Assembly: GCA_025656675.1 (NCBI GenBank)
Contig: JAHXHN010000010.1
Coordinates: 1 to 64,000 of the forward strand
Length of the DNA stretch: 64,000 nt
Source of the DNA: Candidatus Thiodiazotropha sp. (ex Codakia rugifera)
GTDB lineage: Bacteria; Pseudomonadota; Gammaproteobacteria; Chromatiales; Chromatiaceae
Direction: 5' to 3'
Of this stretch, positions 9,128 to 18,745 are shown one piece after another. A model generated the notes under the pieces. It ran no database searches. It was not told where the DNA came from and saw only the letters and a list, made by a program, of their open reading frames with translations. Positions within the stretch are counted from its first letter, which is position 1, and the number at the start of each line of letters is the position of its first letter. Position numbers and translations under genes: made by a program.

Positions 9128-11104
9128 ATGGAAAAAGTAAGATTTCAAGAACAGTTACTGGCCTACGAGCAGTGGAAAAAGGATGTTATCAACACGATAG
9201 AGGAGTATGCCCCCTGGCTTGAGGAGAATGGCATGTCTTCTCAGGACATCCAGCAGCGTATCGAGCATACCTTATCCACCCTGAAGAGCGATAAACTGAC
9301 CATTGCCTTCGTCGCTGAATTTTCCCGCGGCAAGACAGAGCTGATCAATGCCATATTCTTTGCTGATTATGGCCGGCGCCTGCTACCTTCTGATGCAGGT
9401 CGCACCACCATGTGCCCCACCGAGATCTTTTATGATGACGAGCGTGATGAGGCCTATGTACGCCTCCTGCCCATCGAGACACGTCTGCAAGACACCACGC
9501 TCACACAATTACGACACGATACCAAACAATGGGTCCATTACCCACTGGAAGTTGATTCTGTAGAGCAGATGCAGGCTGCTTTGAGGGAAGTCATTGAAAC
9601 AAAATCGGTAACCCTGGATGAGGCAAAACACCTTGGACTCTACAGCCAAGACCTGCATCCTCATCAGTCTCAACCACCGGAGATGATCGAGATCCCTAAA
9701 TGGCGTCATGCCCTGATCAGTTTTCCCCATCACATGCTGCAGAAGGGGCTGACAATTTTAGATACCCCCGGATTGAATGCCCTTGGCACTGAACCGGAAT
9801 TAACCCTGAACATGCTGCCAGCTGCACAAGCAGTTCTGTTCGTACTCGGCGCTGACACGGGTGTAACCCGCAGTGATATGGAGATCTGGCAACACCACAT
9901 CAAGGGATTTCAAAGCAGTCGTCAGCGTGGACTGATGGTTGTACTGAATAAAATTGACACCCTGTGGGATGACCTGCGTGAACATGAGGATATCCATGAT
10001 GCAATCCGGGGCCAACAACGCTCAACTGCCGAAATGCTGGGCATCGAATCCAAGGCTGTGTTCCCGATATCTGCCCAGAAGGGATTGTTGGCGAAGATCA
10101 AGAGTGAGCCCGCACTTCTCGACAGGAGTGGGCTGCTGGATCTGGAAAACTACCTGGGTCAGGATGTACTGAATATCAAACAGCAGATCATTCTCGATAC
10201 GGTCAGTTCAGATGTGGGACAGATGTTGGACAACAGCCGTAGCATGTTGTCGGGTAAGCTCAACGACACCAAATATCAGCTTGAAGAGTTAGAGGAGTTG
10301 AGCGATAAGAGTGACGATGTCATCAACAATCTGATGGAGAAGACCCGTAGCGAACAGGCACAATATCTGCGTGATGTAGAGACCTTCCAGCAGAGCCGCA
10401 AGCAATTGAAACAGCAAGCACAGCAATTATCGGAAACGCTCAGCCTGGATATTCTTGATGACATTATCGATCGCTGTAGAAAGGAGATGACCAACAGCTG
10501 GACGACCAGCGGCATGAAAGGCTCGATGAAAAATCTGTTTGAAGAGACACGTCGAACCATGCTCAAAGTGGTGACCCAGAGTGAACAGACCCGAAAGCTG
10601 ATACGCTCAATCTACCGTAAATTCCAGAATGAACACGGTTTTGCCGTAGTGCAACCAAAAATGTTCTCCATCGTAAAGTATCGTGTGGAACTGGAACTAC
10701 TACATCAAGAAGCAGAAATTTTCCGTAACAGTCCTGTGACAGCAATGATGGAGCAGAATTTTGTCGTAAAACGCTTCTTTTCAGCACTTGTAAAGCGTGC
10801 TCGAGATATCTTCCAACGTGCTGATGAAGAGATCAATGGTTGGCTGCATTCTACCCTGGAACCACTGGTCATGCAGATCAAAGATCACAAAGAGATGATG
10901 GAAAAAAGACTGAACAATCTGCAAAAGATTGGACAGTCTCGCAATACACTGCAGTATCGTATTCTTGAATTACAAGAACAGTACACCGAACTGGCTCGAC
11001 AGTTGACTGCATTACGCAACATGTCCAATAGACTCAGTAACAATCGACCACTCCATAGCAGTCAACGACAGAAACCGACGCTTGTGAAACAGAATGCCTC
11101 TTGA
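9128..11104 (+). CDS. Bacterial dynamin-like GTPase
   Basis: A 658-residue large GTPase of the dynamin superfamily, probably acting on membranes. The P-loop is AEFSRGKT (residues 63-70), which has Ala where the classic first Gly sits, as in this subfamily. GRTTMCPTE is the G2 switch, DTPGLNALG the G3 motif and NKID the G4 motif. The C-terminal half (about 350-650) is almost all helix with several coiled-coil stretches, as in dynamin stalks, but I see no clear membrane-spanning segment. It starts 108 bases after yggU. In Pseudomonas metX and metW occupy this slot before the DUF4426 gene, so the GTPase is an unusual neighbour. Ends 13 bases before a strong terminator. Confidence 0.88.
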   Translation: MEKVRFQEQLLAYEQWKKDVINTIEEYAPWLEENGMSSQDIQQRIEHTLSTLKSDKLTIAFVAEFSRGKTELINAIFFADYGRRLLPSDAGRTTMCPTEIFYDDERDEAYVRLLPIETRLQDTTLTQLRHDTKQWVHYPLEVDSVEQMQAALREVIETKSVTLDEAKHLGLYSQDLHPHQSQPPEMIEIPKWRHALISFPHHMLQKGLTILDTPGLNALGTEPELTLNMLPAAQAVLFVLGADTGVTRSDMEIWQHHIKGFQSSRQRGLMVVLNKIDTLWDDLREHEDIHDAIRGQQRSTAEMLGIESKAVFPISAQKGLLAKIKSEPALLDRSGLLDLENYLGQDVLNIKQQIILDTVSSDVGQMLDNSRSMLSGKLNDTKYQLEELEELSDKSDDVINNLMEKTRSEQAQYLRDVETFQQSRKQLKQQAQQLSETLSLDILDDIIDRCRKEMTNSWTTSGMKGSMKNLFEETRRTMLKVVTQSEQTRKLIRSIYRKFQNEHGFAVVQPKMFSIVKYRVELELLHQEAEIFRNSPVTAMMEQNFVVKRFFSALVKRARDIFQRADEEINGWLHSTLEPLVMQIKDHKEMMEKRLNNLQKIGQSRNTLQYRILELQEQYTELARQLTALRNMSNRLSNNRPLHSSQRQKPTLVKQNAS

Positions 11105-11117
11105 TTGAATCAGTCTC

Positions 11118-11145
11118 GGCATGGATGCCATGCCTGTTTTTTTTT
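11118..11145 (+). terminator. Rho-independent terminator after the dynamin-like gene
   Basis: A perfect seven-pair stem GGCATGG/CCATGCC with a three-base loop is followed at once by TGTTTTTTTTT. It lies 13 bases after the stop codon and probably ends the yggS-to-dynamin transcript. Confidence 0.85.
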
Positions 11146-11490
11146 ACGGCGCTATGATCATGTCGGATACAAAGAATACGATTAATCAAAATCGCTTTGT
11201 TAATCTTTGTGTAAGATTTGTCATATATAATTCCCACCTGACAGATACATGATAGTAATTCGCATTAAATGCATAATTTGTTTGCATGAACATGTATATT
11301 TGACGCACAATGCAATGCGTTAAATTTTTTAATTACTCTAATAATAATCCTAACAATATTTATTAATACAAAGAGTTGCATGATCAGGAAGCCAGCATTT
11401 TGCCATTTCTACTGCCTCTTCACCCTCTGGCTCTGATCGTCTACACTGAGACTACAACAAAGACCGGCCTTACAGACCGGCATCGTAATC
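11146..11490. other. AT-rich non-coding spacer
   Basis: About 345 bases without a supportable gene, visibly richer in A and T than its surroundings. TATAAT at 11226-11231 could be a -10 box, but no good -35 box is correctly spaced. The end carries two copies of AGACCGGC just before the DUF4426 ribosome binding site. It most likely holds the promoter and leader of the DUF4426 gene. Confidence 0.4.
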
Positions 11491-11505
11491 AGGAGGAGTT
11501 TTTTT

Positions 11506-11949
11506 ATGTCTTGTATGAAATATGTTGCTACCTTTTTTACCCTTATGCTATTAGCCCTTCCTGGCTGGGCGGAAAACAGCACTGCCATTCCAGGTTTTAC
11601 AATTCATCATAACGCAATACCCAGCGCTTCACTGGAACCTTCAATTGCCAGACAATATGGGATTCAACGGAGCAAATACCGCGGTATGCTCAATGTCAGT
11701 ATTATTAAATCAGTCGACGGTACTATCGGTGAACCATCAGAAGCGGTGGTAATGGCCAAAGCAAACAACATTCGTGGGCAATTAATAAGTATCCCAATGC
11801 GAAAAATCAAAGAAGGGCCTGCGGTTTATTACATCGGTGAATTTCGTATTGCCGACCAGGAAACACTCAACTTTGAGATACAGGTTCAACCAAGAGGTGA
11901 AACCCGTTTTTATACCGCGAAGCTGAGCCAGGATTTCTTTATCGATTAA
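11506..11949 (+). CDS. DUF4426 family secreted protein
   Basis: A 147-residue exported protein. A signal peptide (about residues 1-23) ends at GWA-EN. The mature part contains the DUF4426 features: FTIHHNAIPSASLEPSIARQ, YGIQRSKYRGMLNVSI, a central KIKEGPAVYYIGEF stretch and a closing FYTAKLSQDFFID. It should be a small periplasmic or surface beta-rich protein of unknown role. The start is backed by an AGGAGGAG ribosome binding site. In pseudomonads this gene follows metW in the same yggS-proC neighbourhood, which supports the family call. A strong hairpin follows 31 bases after the stop. Confidence 0.88.
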   Translation: MSCMKYVATFFTLMLLALPGWAENSTAIPGFTIHHNAIPSASLEPSIARQYGIQRSKYRGMLNVSIIKSVDGTIGEPSEAVVMAKANNIRGQLISIPMRKIKEGPAVYYIGEFRIADQETLNFEIQVQPRGETRFYTAKLSQDFFID

Positions 11950-11980
11950 AGCGTGCTGAAAAGTTTCCTTAAATCTTCAG

Positions 11981-12014
11981 CCTGTACGGGTTGTGTCAAA
12001 ACAGCCCGTACAGG
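11981..12014 (+). terminator. Hairpin terminator after the DUF4426 gene
   Basis: CCTGTACGGG pairs perfectly with CCCGTACAGG around a 14-base loop that can add ACA/TGT pairs. It is followed by AAAAAT rather than a clean T run, so termination efficiency is uncertain; a minus-strand role is also possible. Confidence 0.6.
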
Positions 12015-12333
12015 AAAAATTCCATTCAACTGTTCACATACTTGTGTTCTGATTTCTCAACCGAAACGATAACTTTTGCTTGCGGTGCATGTCGCTGTGA
12101 ACTGAGCAGCAGTACATCCAGGTTACTGATATTCATACCCACTGAGTTGTAGCGTACCTATGGAAGAATTCCGCAACGACATATTCCGGTGATGTTCATT
12201 TTAACTCAGCCAATGCATGACGCATTTGTTTAAACTGCATCACTTGAAAATTCAAATCTGTATAGAGTTGGGAAAAAACGGGTTGGGAGGAAGACTCTGA
12301 AATTGAATAAACAACAGGAATGGACATCGTCCT
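12015..12333. other. Intergenic stretch without an assignable gene
   Basis: About 320 bases between the DUF4426 hairpin and the TauE/SafE stop. One 36-codon frame on the minus strand (12026-12136, ATG start, beginning MNISNLDVLLLSSQ) is open, but it has no convincing ribosome binding site and I do not recognise it. No tRNA or repeat is visible. Confidence 0.35.
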
Positions 12334-13014
12334 TCAGAAAGCCCGCACAATGGTCAGGATACCAAACAGGATTACCATAATTCCTGCAATCCGTCTTACC
12401 CGTATATCCTTTAACCAACGTGCAAGACTACCGGCGACTATCCCCATCGCAAACAGATTCGGCAGGGTTCCGAGACCAAAGGCAAGCATCAGACCTGCCC
12501 CCTTCATTATGCTCCCGGCCGAGACAGTCCACACCAACATACTGTAGACAAGTCCACAGGGAATCCATCCCCACACAAGCCCGAGTACCCAAGCTTGTCC
12601 AGGTGTCTTGACCGGTAATAGTTTTCGCGCGAAGGGCTCGATCATTGTCCAGAGTGAATTACCCAGTCGCTCGATCCTTGCCAATCCTGTCCACCAACCG
12701 CCTAAATAGAGTCCAAGCAAGACCATGAACAGGCCGGCGATCGCCAATAAAATCTGTTGGGCGATATAGATTGGCACCACCTGCGCTAAAAGCAGACCAA
12801 GGCCACCCATGATACCACCGGCCACAACATAACTGGTCACTCGACCCAGGTTATAACCCAACTGATAAGGGAGTGTGTTGCTTAGTCGCTTGCGAACCGG
12901 TTCCGGAAGCCCAAAGGTCAGCGCACCCACAATACCGCCGCACATCCCAACACAGTGTCCGCCACCCAACAGACCCACGACAAATGCAGCCACATAACTG
13001 CCTTGTTCAATCAT
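12334..13014 (-). CDS. TauE/SafE (UreH-type) family membrane exporter
   Basis: An integral membrane protein of about 226 residues with six or so helices. It starts MIEQGSYVAAFVVGLLGGGHCVGMCGGI; the CVGMCGG pair of cysteines and the later VWGWIPCGLVYSML repeat are typical of the short TauE/SafE relatives found near cytochrome oxidase assembly (ccoGHIS) and metal genes. Members are thought to move metal, sulfite or related small ions, but the substrate cannot be read here. ATG 13014 overlaps the stop of the upstream ampG-like gene by eight bases, so the two are translationally coupled. The cysteine pairs make metal handling the more likely role. Confidence 0.8.
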   Translation of the reverse strand: MIEQGSYVAAFVVGLLGGGHCVGMCGGIVGALTFGLPEPVRKRLSNTLPYQLGYNLGRVTSYVVAGGIMGGLGLLLAQVVPIYIAQQILLAIAGLFMVLLGLYLGGWWTGLARIERLGNSLWTMIEPFARKLLPVKTPGQAWVLGLVWGWIPCGLVYSMLVWTVSAGSIMKGAGLMLAFGLGTLPNLFAMGIVAGSLARWLKDIRVRRIAGIMVILFGILTIVRAF

Positions 13015-14398
13015 GGTTGTGATTCCCACTCGAGGGCAGATAACGCATTGCAAGAAGAATCAAGATTAAAACAGGTATGCCCATAGATGCTGTTATAAGA
13101 AAAAAGTTTACATAACCCAAGCCGTCCACCATGACACCGGAAAAGCCACCCACAAATTTGGGCAGTAAGAGCATCACTGAGCTGAACAACGCGTATTGTG
13201 TTGCCGAATAGGATACGTTTGTCAGACTGGAGAGATAGGCTACGAAAGCCGATGTGGCTAGTCCGGCACTGAGATTATCTGCAGAAATCACTAGCGTGAG
13301 CATCACAACACTATGACCGATTCCAGCCAGCCAGGCAAAGAGCAGATTGGTTGAAGCCGCTAACACGCCTCCCAGCAACAGGATACGCATGACTCCCAAC
13401 CGAGTGACCAACATGCCACCAACAATCGCACCTAAAAGGGTCATTATCACGCCAAGGACATTGGCCACGATCGCGACCTCACGCTTACTGAAACCCATAT
13501 CAACATAAAAGACATTGGATATCACACCCAACACTACATCTGAGATCCTATAGGTGGCAATCAACGCCAATATCAACACTGCCTGCCAACTATAACGTTT
13601 AATAAAATCGGCAAACGGACTTACTACTGCACCATAAAACCATTCAGTAAAGGTACGCAGACTGCCTGGTAACCAACCTTGTTGTTCTATAACACGGTCT
13701 ATCACGGCCTCCTGCTCCAACGTTGCGGCATCCGGGTGAACATCGGGTTCATCGATGAGGAAAACAGTTATCACACCGACCAGCATCAGTGATGCCATAA
13801 CCAGATAGGCAAACATCCAGGCTGAGAGGTGGTAACCGGTTTCAGTTGGACTCGCCCACTGGGCCATACCCAAGGCACCGCCACCGCTAACGATCATCGC
13901 AAGTCGATAACCAATCATGTAATTGGCAGCCATTGCCCCTTGCAATCTGACTTCCGCCCGTTCAATTCGGTAGGCATCGATGACGATATCCTGGGTTGCA
14001 GAGGAGACCGCCACCAATAGCGCCAATAAAGCAAATGATTGAAGACTTTGCCGAGGATCTGAGAATGCCAGCCCGCAAAGCCCAACAATTACAGATAATT
14101 GTGCCAGTAGCATCCAGGCACGGCGTCGACCCAGTTTCCGGGTTAGCCAAGGCAATTCCAGCCGATCAACCAAAGGAGCCCAAACCCACTTGAAGGCATA
14201 GGCAAGCGCCACCCAGCTAAGAAAACCAATGGTTGCACGGCTGATACCCGCTTCTCTTAACCAAAATGAAAGCGTACCGAAAACCAATAACAGGGGCAGA
14301 CCTGCAGAAAAACCCAGAAAAAGCATACTGCGCAGTCCTGGCTGCCAATAGACTGCCAGGGCTTTGAACCAGTCGGATGACCTGCTGGTTAAATACAC
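13007..14398 (-). CDS. ampG: AmpG family muropeptide permease (MFS)
   Basis: A 12-14 helix major facilitator protein that imports anhydro-muropeptides for cell wall recycling. Early motifs LFLGFSAGLPLLLVFGTLSFWL and WLREAGISRATIGFLSW (each part of one N-terminal block) and ATQDIVIDAYRIE in the first half are AmpG hallmarks. I take GTG 14398 as start because GAGG lies five bases before it; an upstream TTG at 14452 would add an unmatched leader. The C-terminal NHNHD tail overlaps the next gene's start. AmpG affects beta-lactamase induction where ampD/ampR exist; neither is in this window. Confidence 0.88.
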   Translation of the reverse strand: MYLTSRSSDWFKALAVYWQPGLRSMLFLGFSAGLPLLLVFGTLSFWLREAGISRATIGFLSWVALAYAFKWVWAPLVDRLELPWLTRKLGRRRAWMLLAQLSVIVGLCGLAFSDPRQSLQSFALLALLVAVSSATQDIVIDAYRIERAEVRLQGAMAANYMIGYRLAMIVSGGGALGMAQWASPTETGYHLSAWMFAYLVMASLMLVGVITVFLIDEPDVHPDAATLEQEAVIDRVIEQQGWLPGSLRTFTEWFYGAVVSPFADFIKRYSWQAVLILALIATYRISDVVLGVISNVFYVDMGFSKREVAIVANVLGVIMTLLGAIVGGMLVTRLGVMRILLLGGVLAASTNLLFAWLAGIGHSVVMLTLVISADNLSAGLATSAFVAYLSSLTNVSYSATQYALFSSVMLLLPKFVGGFSGVMVDGLGYVNFFLITASMGIPVLILILLAMRYLPSSGNHNHD

Positions 14399-14661
14399 AT
14401 ACACCTCAAAATGAAAAAATGTCGCCGCATTATAAGCATCTAATGGAGCCAAGTCCTCTATCTATCTTCAACCTAGAACCCGTAGTGGAGCATGGATTTT
14501 CAAAAATTCATGGTGTGTTTCGGGACTCACTCAATGGGTGCGGATAAGAGACACTATTTGATTCGGTATCTCTCACCTTACGCTAGAGATCAGCGGTCAA
14601 CTGCGGCATCTATGTGCTAGACAGGTTACAATGCAGGGATCACTTTACTAGGTATCGGATT

Positions 14662-15303
14662 ATGCAGGATTATCAACGCGAATTTCTCAATTTTTCCCTT
14701 GACGTAGGGGTATTACGTTTCGGTGAATTCACACTAAAATCCGGACGAGTCAGTCCCTATTTCTTTAACGCCGGTCTTTTTAACAGCGGCGCCAGTCTGG
14801 CTCGTCTGGGCCGTTATTACGCCCAGGCTATCGTCGACTCAGGCATCCCTTTCGATGTACTTTACGGTCCTGCCTACAAAGGTATACCCCTGGCAGCTGT
14901 TACAGCTGCTGCACTTTTTGATCATCACGGCATCGATATCCCCTATGCCTTTAATCGTAAAGAGGCTAAAGACCATGGCGAGGGTGGCGTCATCGTCGGT
15001 CATGAACTGGCAGGAAAGATATTGATTATTGATGACGTAATTTCTGCAGGCACCTCAGTGAGGGAATCGGTAGAAATAATCCAGTCACAGGGGGCTATAC
15101 CAGCTGGCGTTGTGATCGCCCTTGACCGTCAGGAGCGGGGACAAGGTGATCGTTCCGCAATCCAGGAGGTAGAGAGCGACTACGGCATGCCTGTGAGCGC
15201 CATAGTACGCCTAGAGCTGCTAATCGAGTATCTGCAGTCGGGTGATGATACAGGTGAATCCCTGCAGCGCATCAAGGCTTACCGGGAAAAGTATGGCGTG
15301 TAA
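14662..15303 (+). CDS. pyrE: Orotate phosphoribosyltransferase
   Basis: Joins orotate to PRPP to make OMP in pyrimidine synthesis. The 213-residue protein starts [16 protein letters not shown] and has [19 protein letters not shown] for substrate binding, the catalytic-loop lysine region [15 protein letters not shown], and the PRPP loop [20 protein letters not shown] 14662 is chosen over an upstream TTG at 14614 because it matches the family N terminus. The gene stands alone between two minus-strand transporter genes. In Pseudomonas pyrE lies near argB and algC, as it does here, although slmA and other genes are placed between. Confidence 0.96.
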   Translation: MQDYQREFLNFSLDVGVLRFGEFTLKSGRVSPYFFNAGLFNSGASLARLGRYYAQAIVDSGIPFDVLYGPAYKGIPLAAVTAAALFDHHGIDIPYAFNRKEAKDHGEGGVIVGHELAGKILIIDDVISAGTSVRESVEIIQSQGAIPAGVVIALDRQERGQGDRSAIQEVESDYGMPVSAIVRLELLIEYLQSGDDTGESLQRIKAYREKYGV

Positions 15304-15342
15304 TACCGGGTCGTCCCCTATCCGCTAGGTCCACTCAGTCGG

Positions 15343-16089
15343 CTAGCCCAATACCAGCTTGCTCCCGACCAACAGGGTAACCACTTCGAATCCACGCTTG
15401 ATCCATTTGTTGCCTTTGGCAATAGAGAGATGTGCCCCAAGATAACCGCCCATTAGAGATCCCAGCAACAATACCGGTATCCATTCCCAATGAATGTCAC
15501 CCAGGATTCCCAGAGTGACAGCACCGCTCCCATTCCAGAATACGCCGACCAACACCAGGGTATGGGCGACTGCACGACGATAATCGAGACCAAACCAACG
15601 TACCAGCCAGAGGGTGACAAACAGGCCGGTACCTGATGTAAGAGAACCGTTCAGTATCCCGATCAGAAACAGCCCTATACCACCCACTAAAAACCCACTA
15701 CCATCTCGATTAATGGGATGATACTCCTGCCCCAGCCTGGGACTCAGATAGGAATAGACACTGAGCCCGAGCGTAAGCACACCCAAGGCTATTTCTGCAT
15801 ATCTATCAGGTACTTGTAATATCAGACTAGCACCAAGCACTACACCGGGTAGTCCTGTTACCAGCATGAAAATTACAAATTGGCGCTCCAATCCTCCTTC
15901 ACGCAAGTGGCGAATGGTGGCCCCCACACCCAGTGCAACAGAGGCAACCTTGTGAGTAGCCAGAGCAATACCAAAAGGCAGGCCAAGGAAGATCAATACC
16001 GGCAGTTGTACCAATCCGGCACCACCGCCTGAGAAAGCGGAAAAGAGGTTCGCCAGGAGAGAAATTATAAAAAGGGTGAACTGTTCCAC
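15343..16089 (-). CDS. TauE/SafE family sulfite/organosulfonate exporter-like protein
   Basis: A 248-residue membrane protein with seven to eight helices. It starts MEQFTLFIISLLANLFSAF and shows SGGGAGLVQLPVLIFLGLP, the GGGxGG-type N-terminal loop of TauE/SafE proteins, and the repeat GSLTSGTGLFVTLWL in the second half. Family members export sulfite, sulfoacetate or other anions in sulfur metabolism, but many are uncharacterised. It converges on pyrE with 39 bases between the stops and is divergent from the DUF4124 gene. Confidence 0.85.
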   Translation of the reverse strand: MEQFTLFIISLLANLFSAFSGGGAGLVQLPVLIFLGLPFGIALATHKVASVALGVGATIRHLREGGLERQFVIFMLVTGLPGVVLGASLILQVPDRYAEIALGVLTLGLSVYSYLSPRLGQEYHPINRDGSGFLVGGIGLFLIGILNGSLTSGTGLFVTLWLVRWFGLDYRRAVAHTLVLVGVFWNGSGAVTLGILGDIHWEWIPVLLLGSLMGGYLGAHLSIAKGNKWIKRGFEVVTLLVGSKLVLG

Positions 16090-16172
16090 AAACCAGCTAT
16101 CTTATGATGTGAGCCACGAAGTATAATTGATCTCTGGTACCATTCGACTTGAAAACAGAGAATTCCACCGGT

Positions 16173-17168
16173 ATGCGTCTGAGAATCATTATTTTAACAA
16201 TCCTCATACTCCAGTATCCATTGTCTAGCCATGCGGGCAAACTCTACAAGTGGGTAGATGACAAGGGTCAAACACATTATACGCAAACCCTTCCACCCAC
16301 AGATACCCACCGGGCCCGCACTCACCTGGATGAGCATGGTATTACTGTCAGACAGGTGGATGCCGCCAAGAGTGCAGAGCAGCTTCAACAAGAAGCAGAA
16401 CAGGAGAGGTTGCGCCAAGAGCAACAGAAACTAATCGATAAACAACAGGCCCAGGACAGGGTTTTGTTACGCACTTTCAGGACAGAGGACGATATCCTGA
16501 TGACCCGTAATGGCCAGATTATGTCCGTAGACACCACCATACGTGTTACACAATCGAATATCAAACGTCTCAAGACAACACTTGAAGCAATGCAGCAGCA
16601 TGCAGCAGAAAGAGAGTTGAGCGGTCGCCCTGTCAGTGCAAAGACGCTACGTGATATCGAGACGAAACGCCAGGCCCTCAGAGATGCCTATCGTTCCATT
16701 ATCGACCGGGAACATGATAAGAACCGGATTCGTCAGGCCTTTGCCAGAGATCAAAAGCGCTTCCGTGAATTGAAAAAACTGACCCAAACCAACGATCCGG
16801 TTTCTGAAGCCAAGGAGTCGTTCAACAATGCCCTGCAGAATGTCTATCATTGCGATGGCAGTTCTGACTGTGAAGGGCCATGGCAACTGGCCAAAAGCTA
16901 CCTTAAAAACAACAGTACCACCCCGATCAAAATGGAAGGTGACGACATCGTTATTACCGGGGAGCCGATCGAGGACAATGATATCAGCATCTCAGTCTCC
17001 CGAATTCTTGATCCGAAGAGAGGCAATACTGTGATTTTTATGGATCTGCAGTGCAAGATAGTGTCTATTCAGGAGAGAATCTGTAATAACCATGCTGATG
17101 TGAAACGGATAAAGCAGGGGTTCAGGGCGGCCCTAGCACAGTATCAACCTCAGTCTTCCCTCCCATAA
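16173..17168 (+). CDS. DUF4124 domain-containing exported protein
   Basis: An exported protein of about 331 residues. The signal peptide (about 1-21) ends SSHA-GK. DUF4124 follows at once: KLYKWVDDKGQTHYTQTLPP. After it comes a long charged helical segment rich in Gln and Glu (about 60-220), probably coiled coil, and a C-terminal region with three cysteines (YHCDGSSDCEGPW and LQCKIVSIQERIC) that could form disulfides. ATG 16173 is used rather than TTG 16149 because it gives a clean signal peptide. DUF4124 is common at the N terminus of periplasmic proteins; function is unknown. It converges on slmA with only 12 bases between. Confidence 0.85.
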   Translation: MRLRIIILTILILQYPLSSHAGKLYKWVDDKGQTHYTQTLPPTDTHRARTHLDEHGITVRQVDAAKSAEQLQQEAEQERLRQEQQKLIDKQQAQDRVLLRTFRTEDDILMTRNGQIMSVDTTIRVTQSNIKRLKTTLEAMQQHAAERELSGRPVSAKTLRDIETKRQALRDAYRSIIDREHDKNRIRQAFARDQKRFRELKKLTQTNDPVSEAKESFNNALQNVYHCDGSSDCEGPWQLAKSYLKNNSTTPIKMEGDDIVITGEPIEDNDISISVSRILDPKRGNTVIFMDLQCKIVSIQERICNNHADVKRIKQGFRAALAQYQPQSSLP

Positions 17169-17180
17169 GTGAGATAGATA

Positions 17181-17794
17181 CTAATTCTCAGGATGAGTCG
17201 GTATCTTATTGGAGAATAAACTCATCGACAGTAGCTGCCATTGTGCATCCCATTGTTGCAATGGAGAGATCTTAAAACGGCTTCGCAGATACTGGTGCAT
17301 CAACCCTTCTGCCAAACTAATCATCAGATTGGCTGAGACGGCGATATCACTTGAATGAGTGATCTCCTGACGCATTTCCGCCTCTCTCAAAATCTGCTTG
17401 AGTTGGGTTTCCACCCGATCAAAAAACTGTCCTACACGTACCAGCAGGCGTTCCGTCTCACCGACCAGTGCATCTCCCAGCAACACACGGGTAATGCCAG
17501 GATTACGTTCAGAAAAGGCCAATAGTAGATAAAGCAGCTGCGCACAACGGGATTCGGCTTTAGTTTGCTCCAAGAGAATCTGATTGACTCGGGCAAAGAC
17601 ACTCTCTTCGGCAAAATCAATTAACCCTTCAAACATCTTCGCCTTACTGGCAAAGTGCCGATAGAGGGCAGCTTCAGACACACCGACCGCCCTTCCAAGC
17701 GATGCCGTGGTAATCCGACTGCCGGGGTTTTGTTCCAACTCCCGGGCCAGTGCTTCGAGAATCAGCTGCCGGCGTGGCGTCTTAACACGATCCA

Positions 17795-17795
<1 letters not shown>
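17181..17795 (-). CDS. slmA: Nucleoid occlusion factor SlmA (TetR family)
   Basis: A DNA-binding protein that stops FtsZ assembling over the nucleoid. The 204-residue sequence has the SlmA helix-turn-helix block ITTASLGRAVGVSEAALYRH (about residues 27-46) followed by FASKAKMFEGLIDFAEE, closely matching the enterobacterial protein, and a TetR-type ligand/dimer domain. Its ATG overlaps the argB stop by one base (TGATG), so translation is coupled. In E. coli slmA is also close to dut and coaBC. The last gene of the long minus-strand block. Confidence 0.93.
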
Positions 17796-18712
<917 letters not shown>

Positions 18713-18745
18713 CTATAGAGGATAAAATAATCTATCAGATTGTTT

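Noticed and set aside
12026-12136. 36-codon minus-strand frame as a real gene
   Set aside because: No convincing ribosome binding site, no recognised family and no promoter; kept only as a note in the spacer entry.
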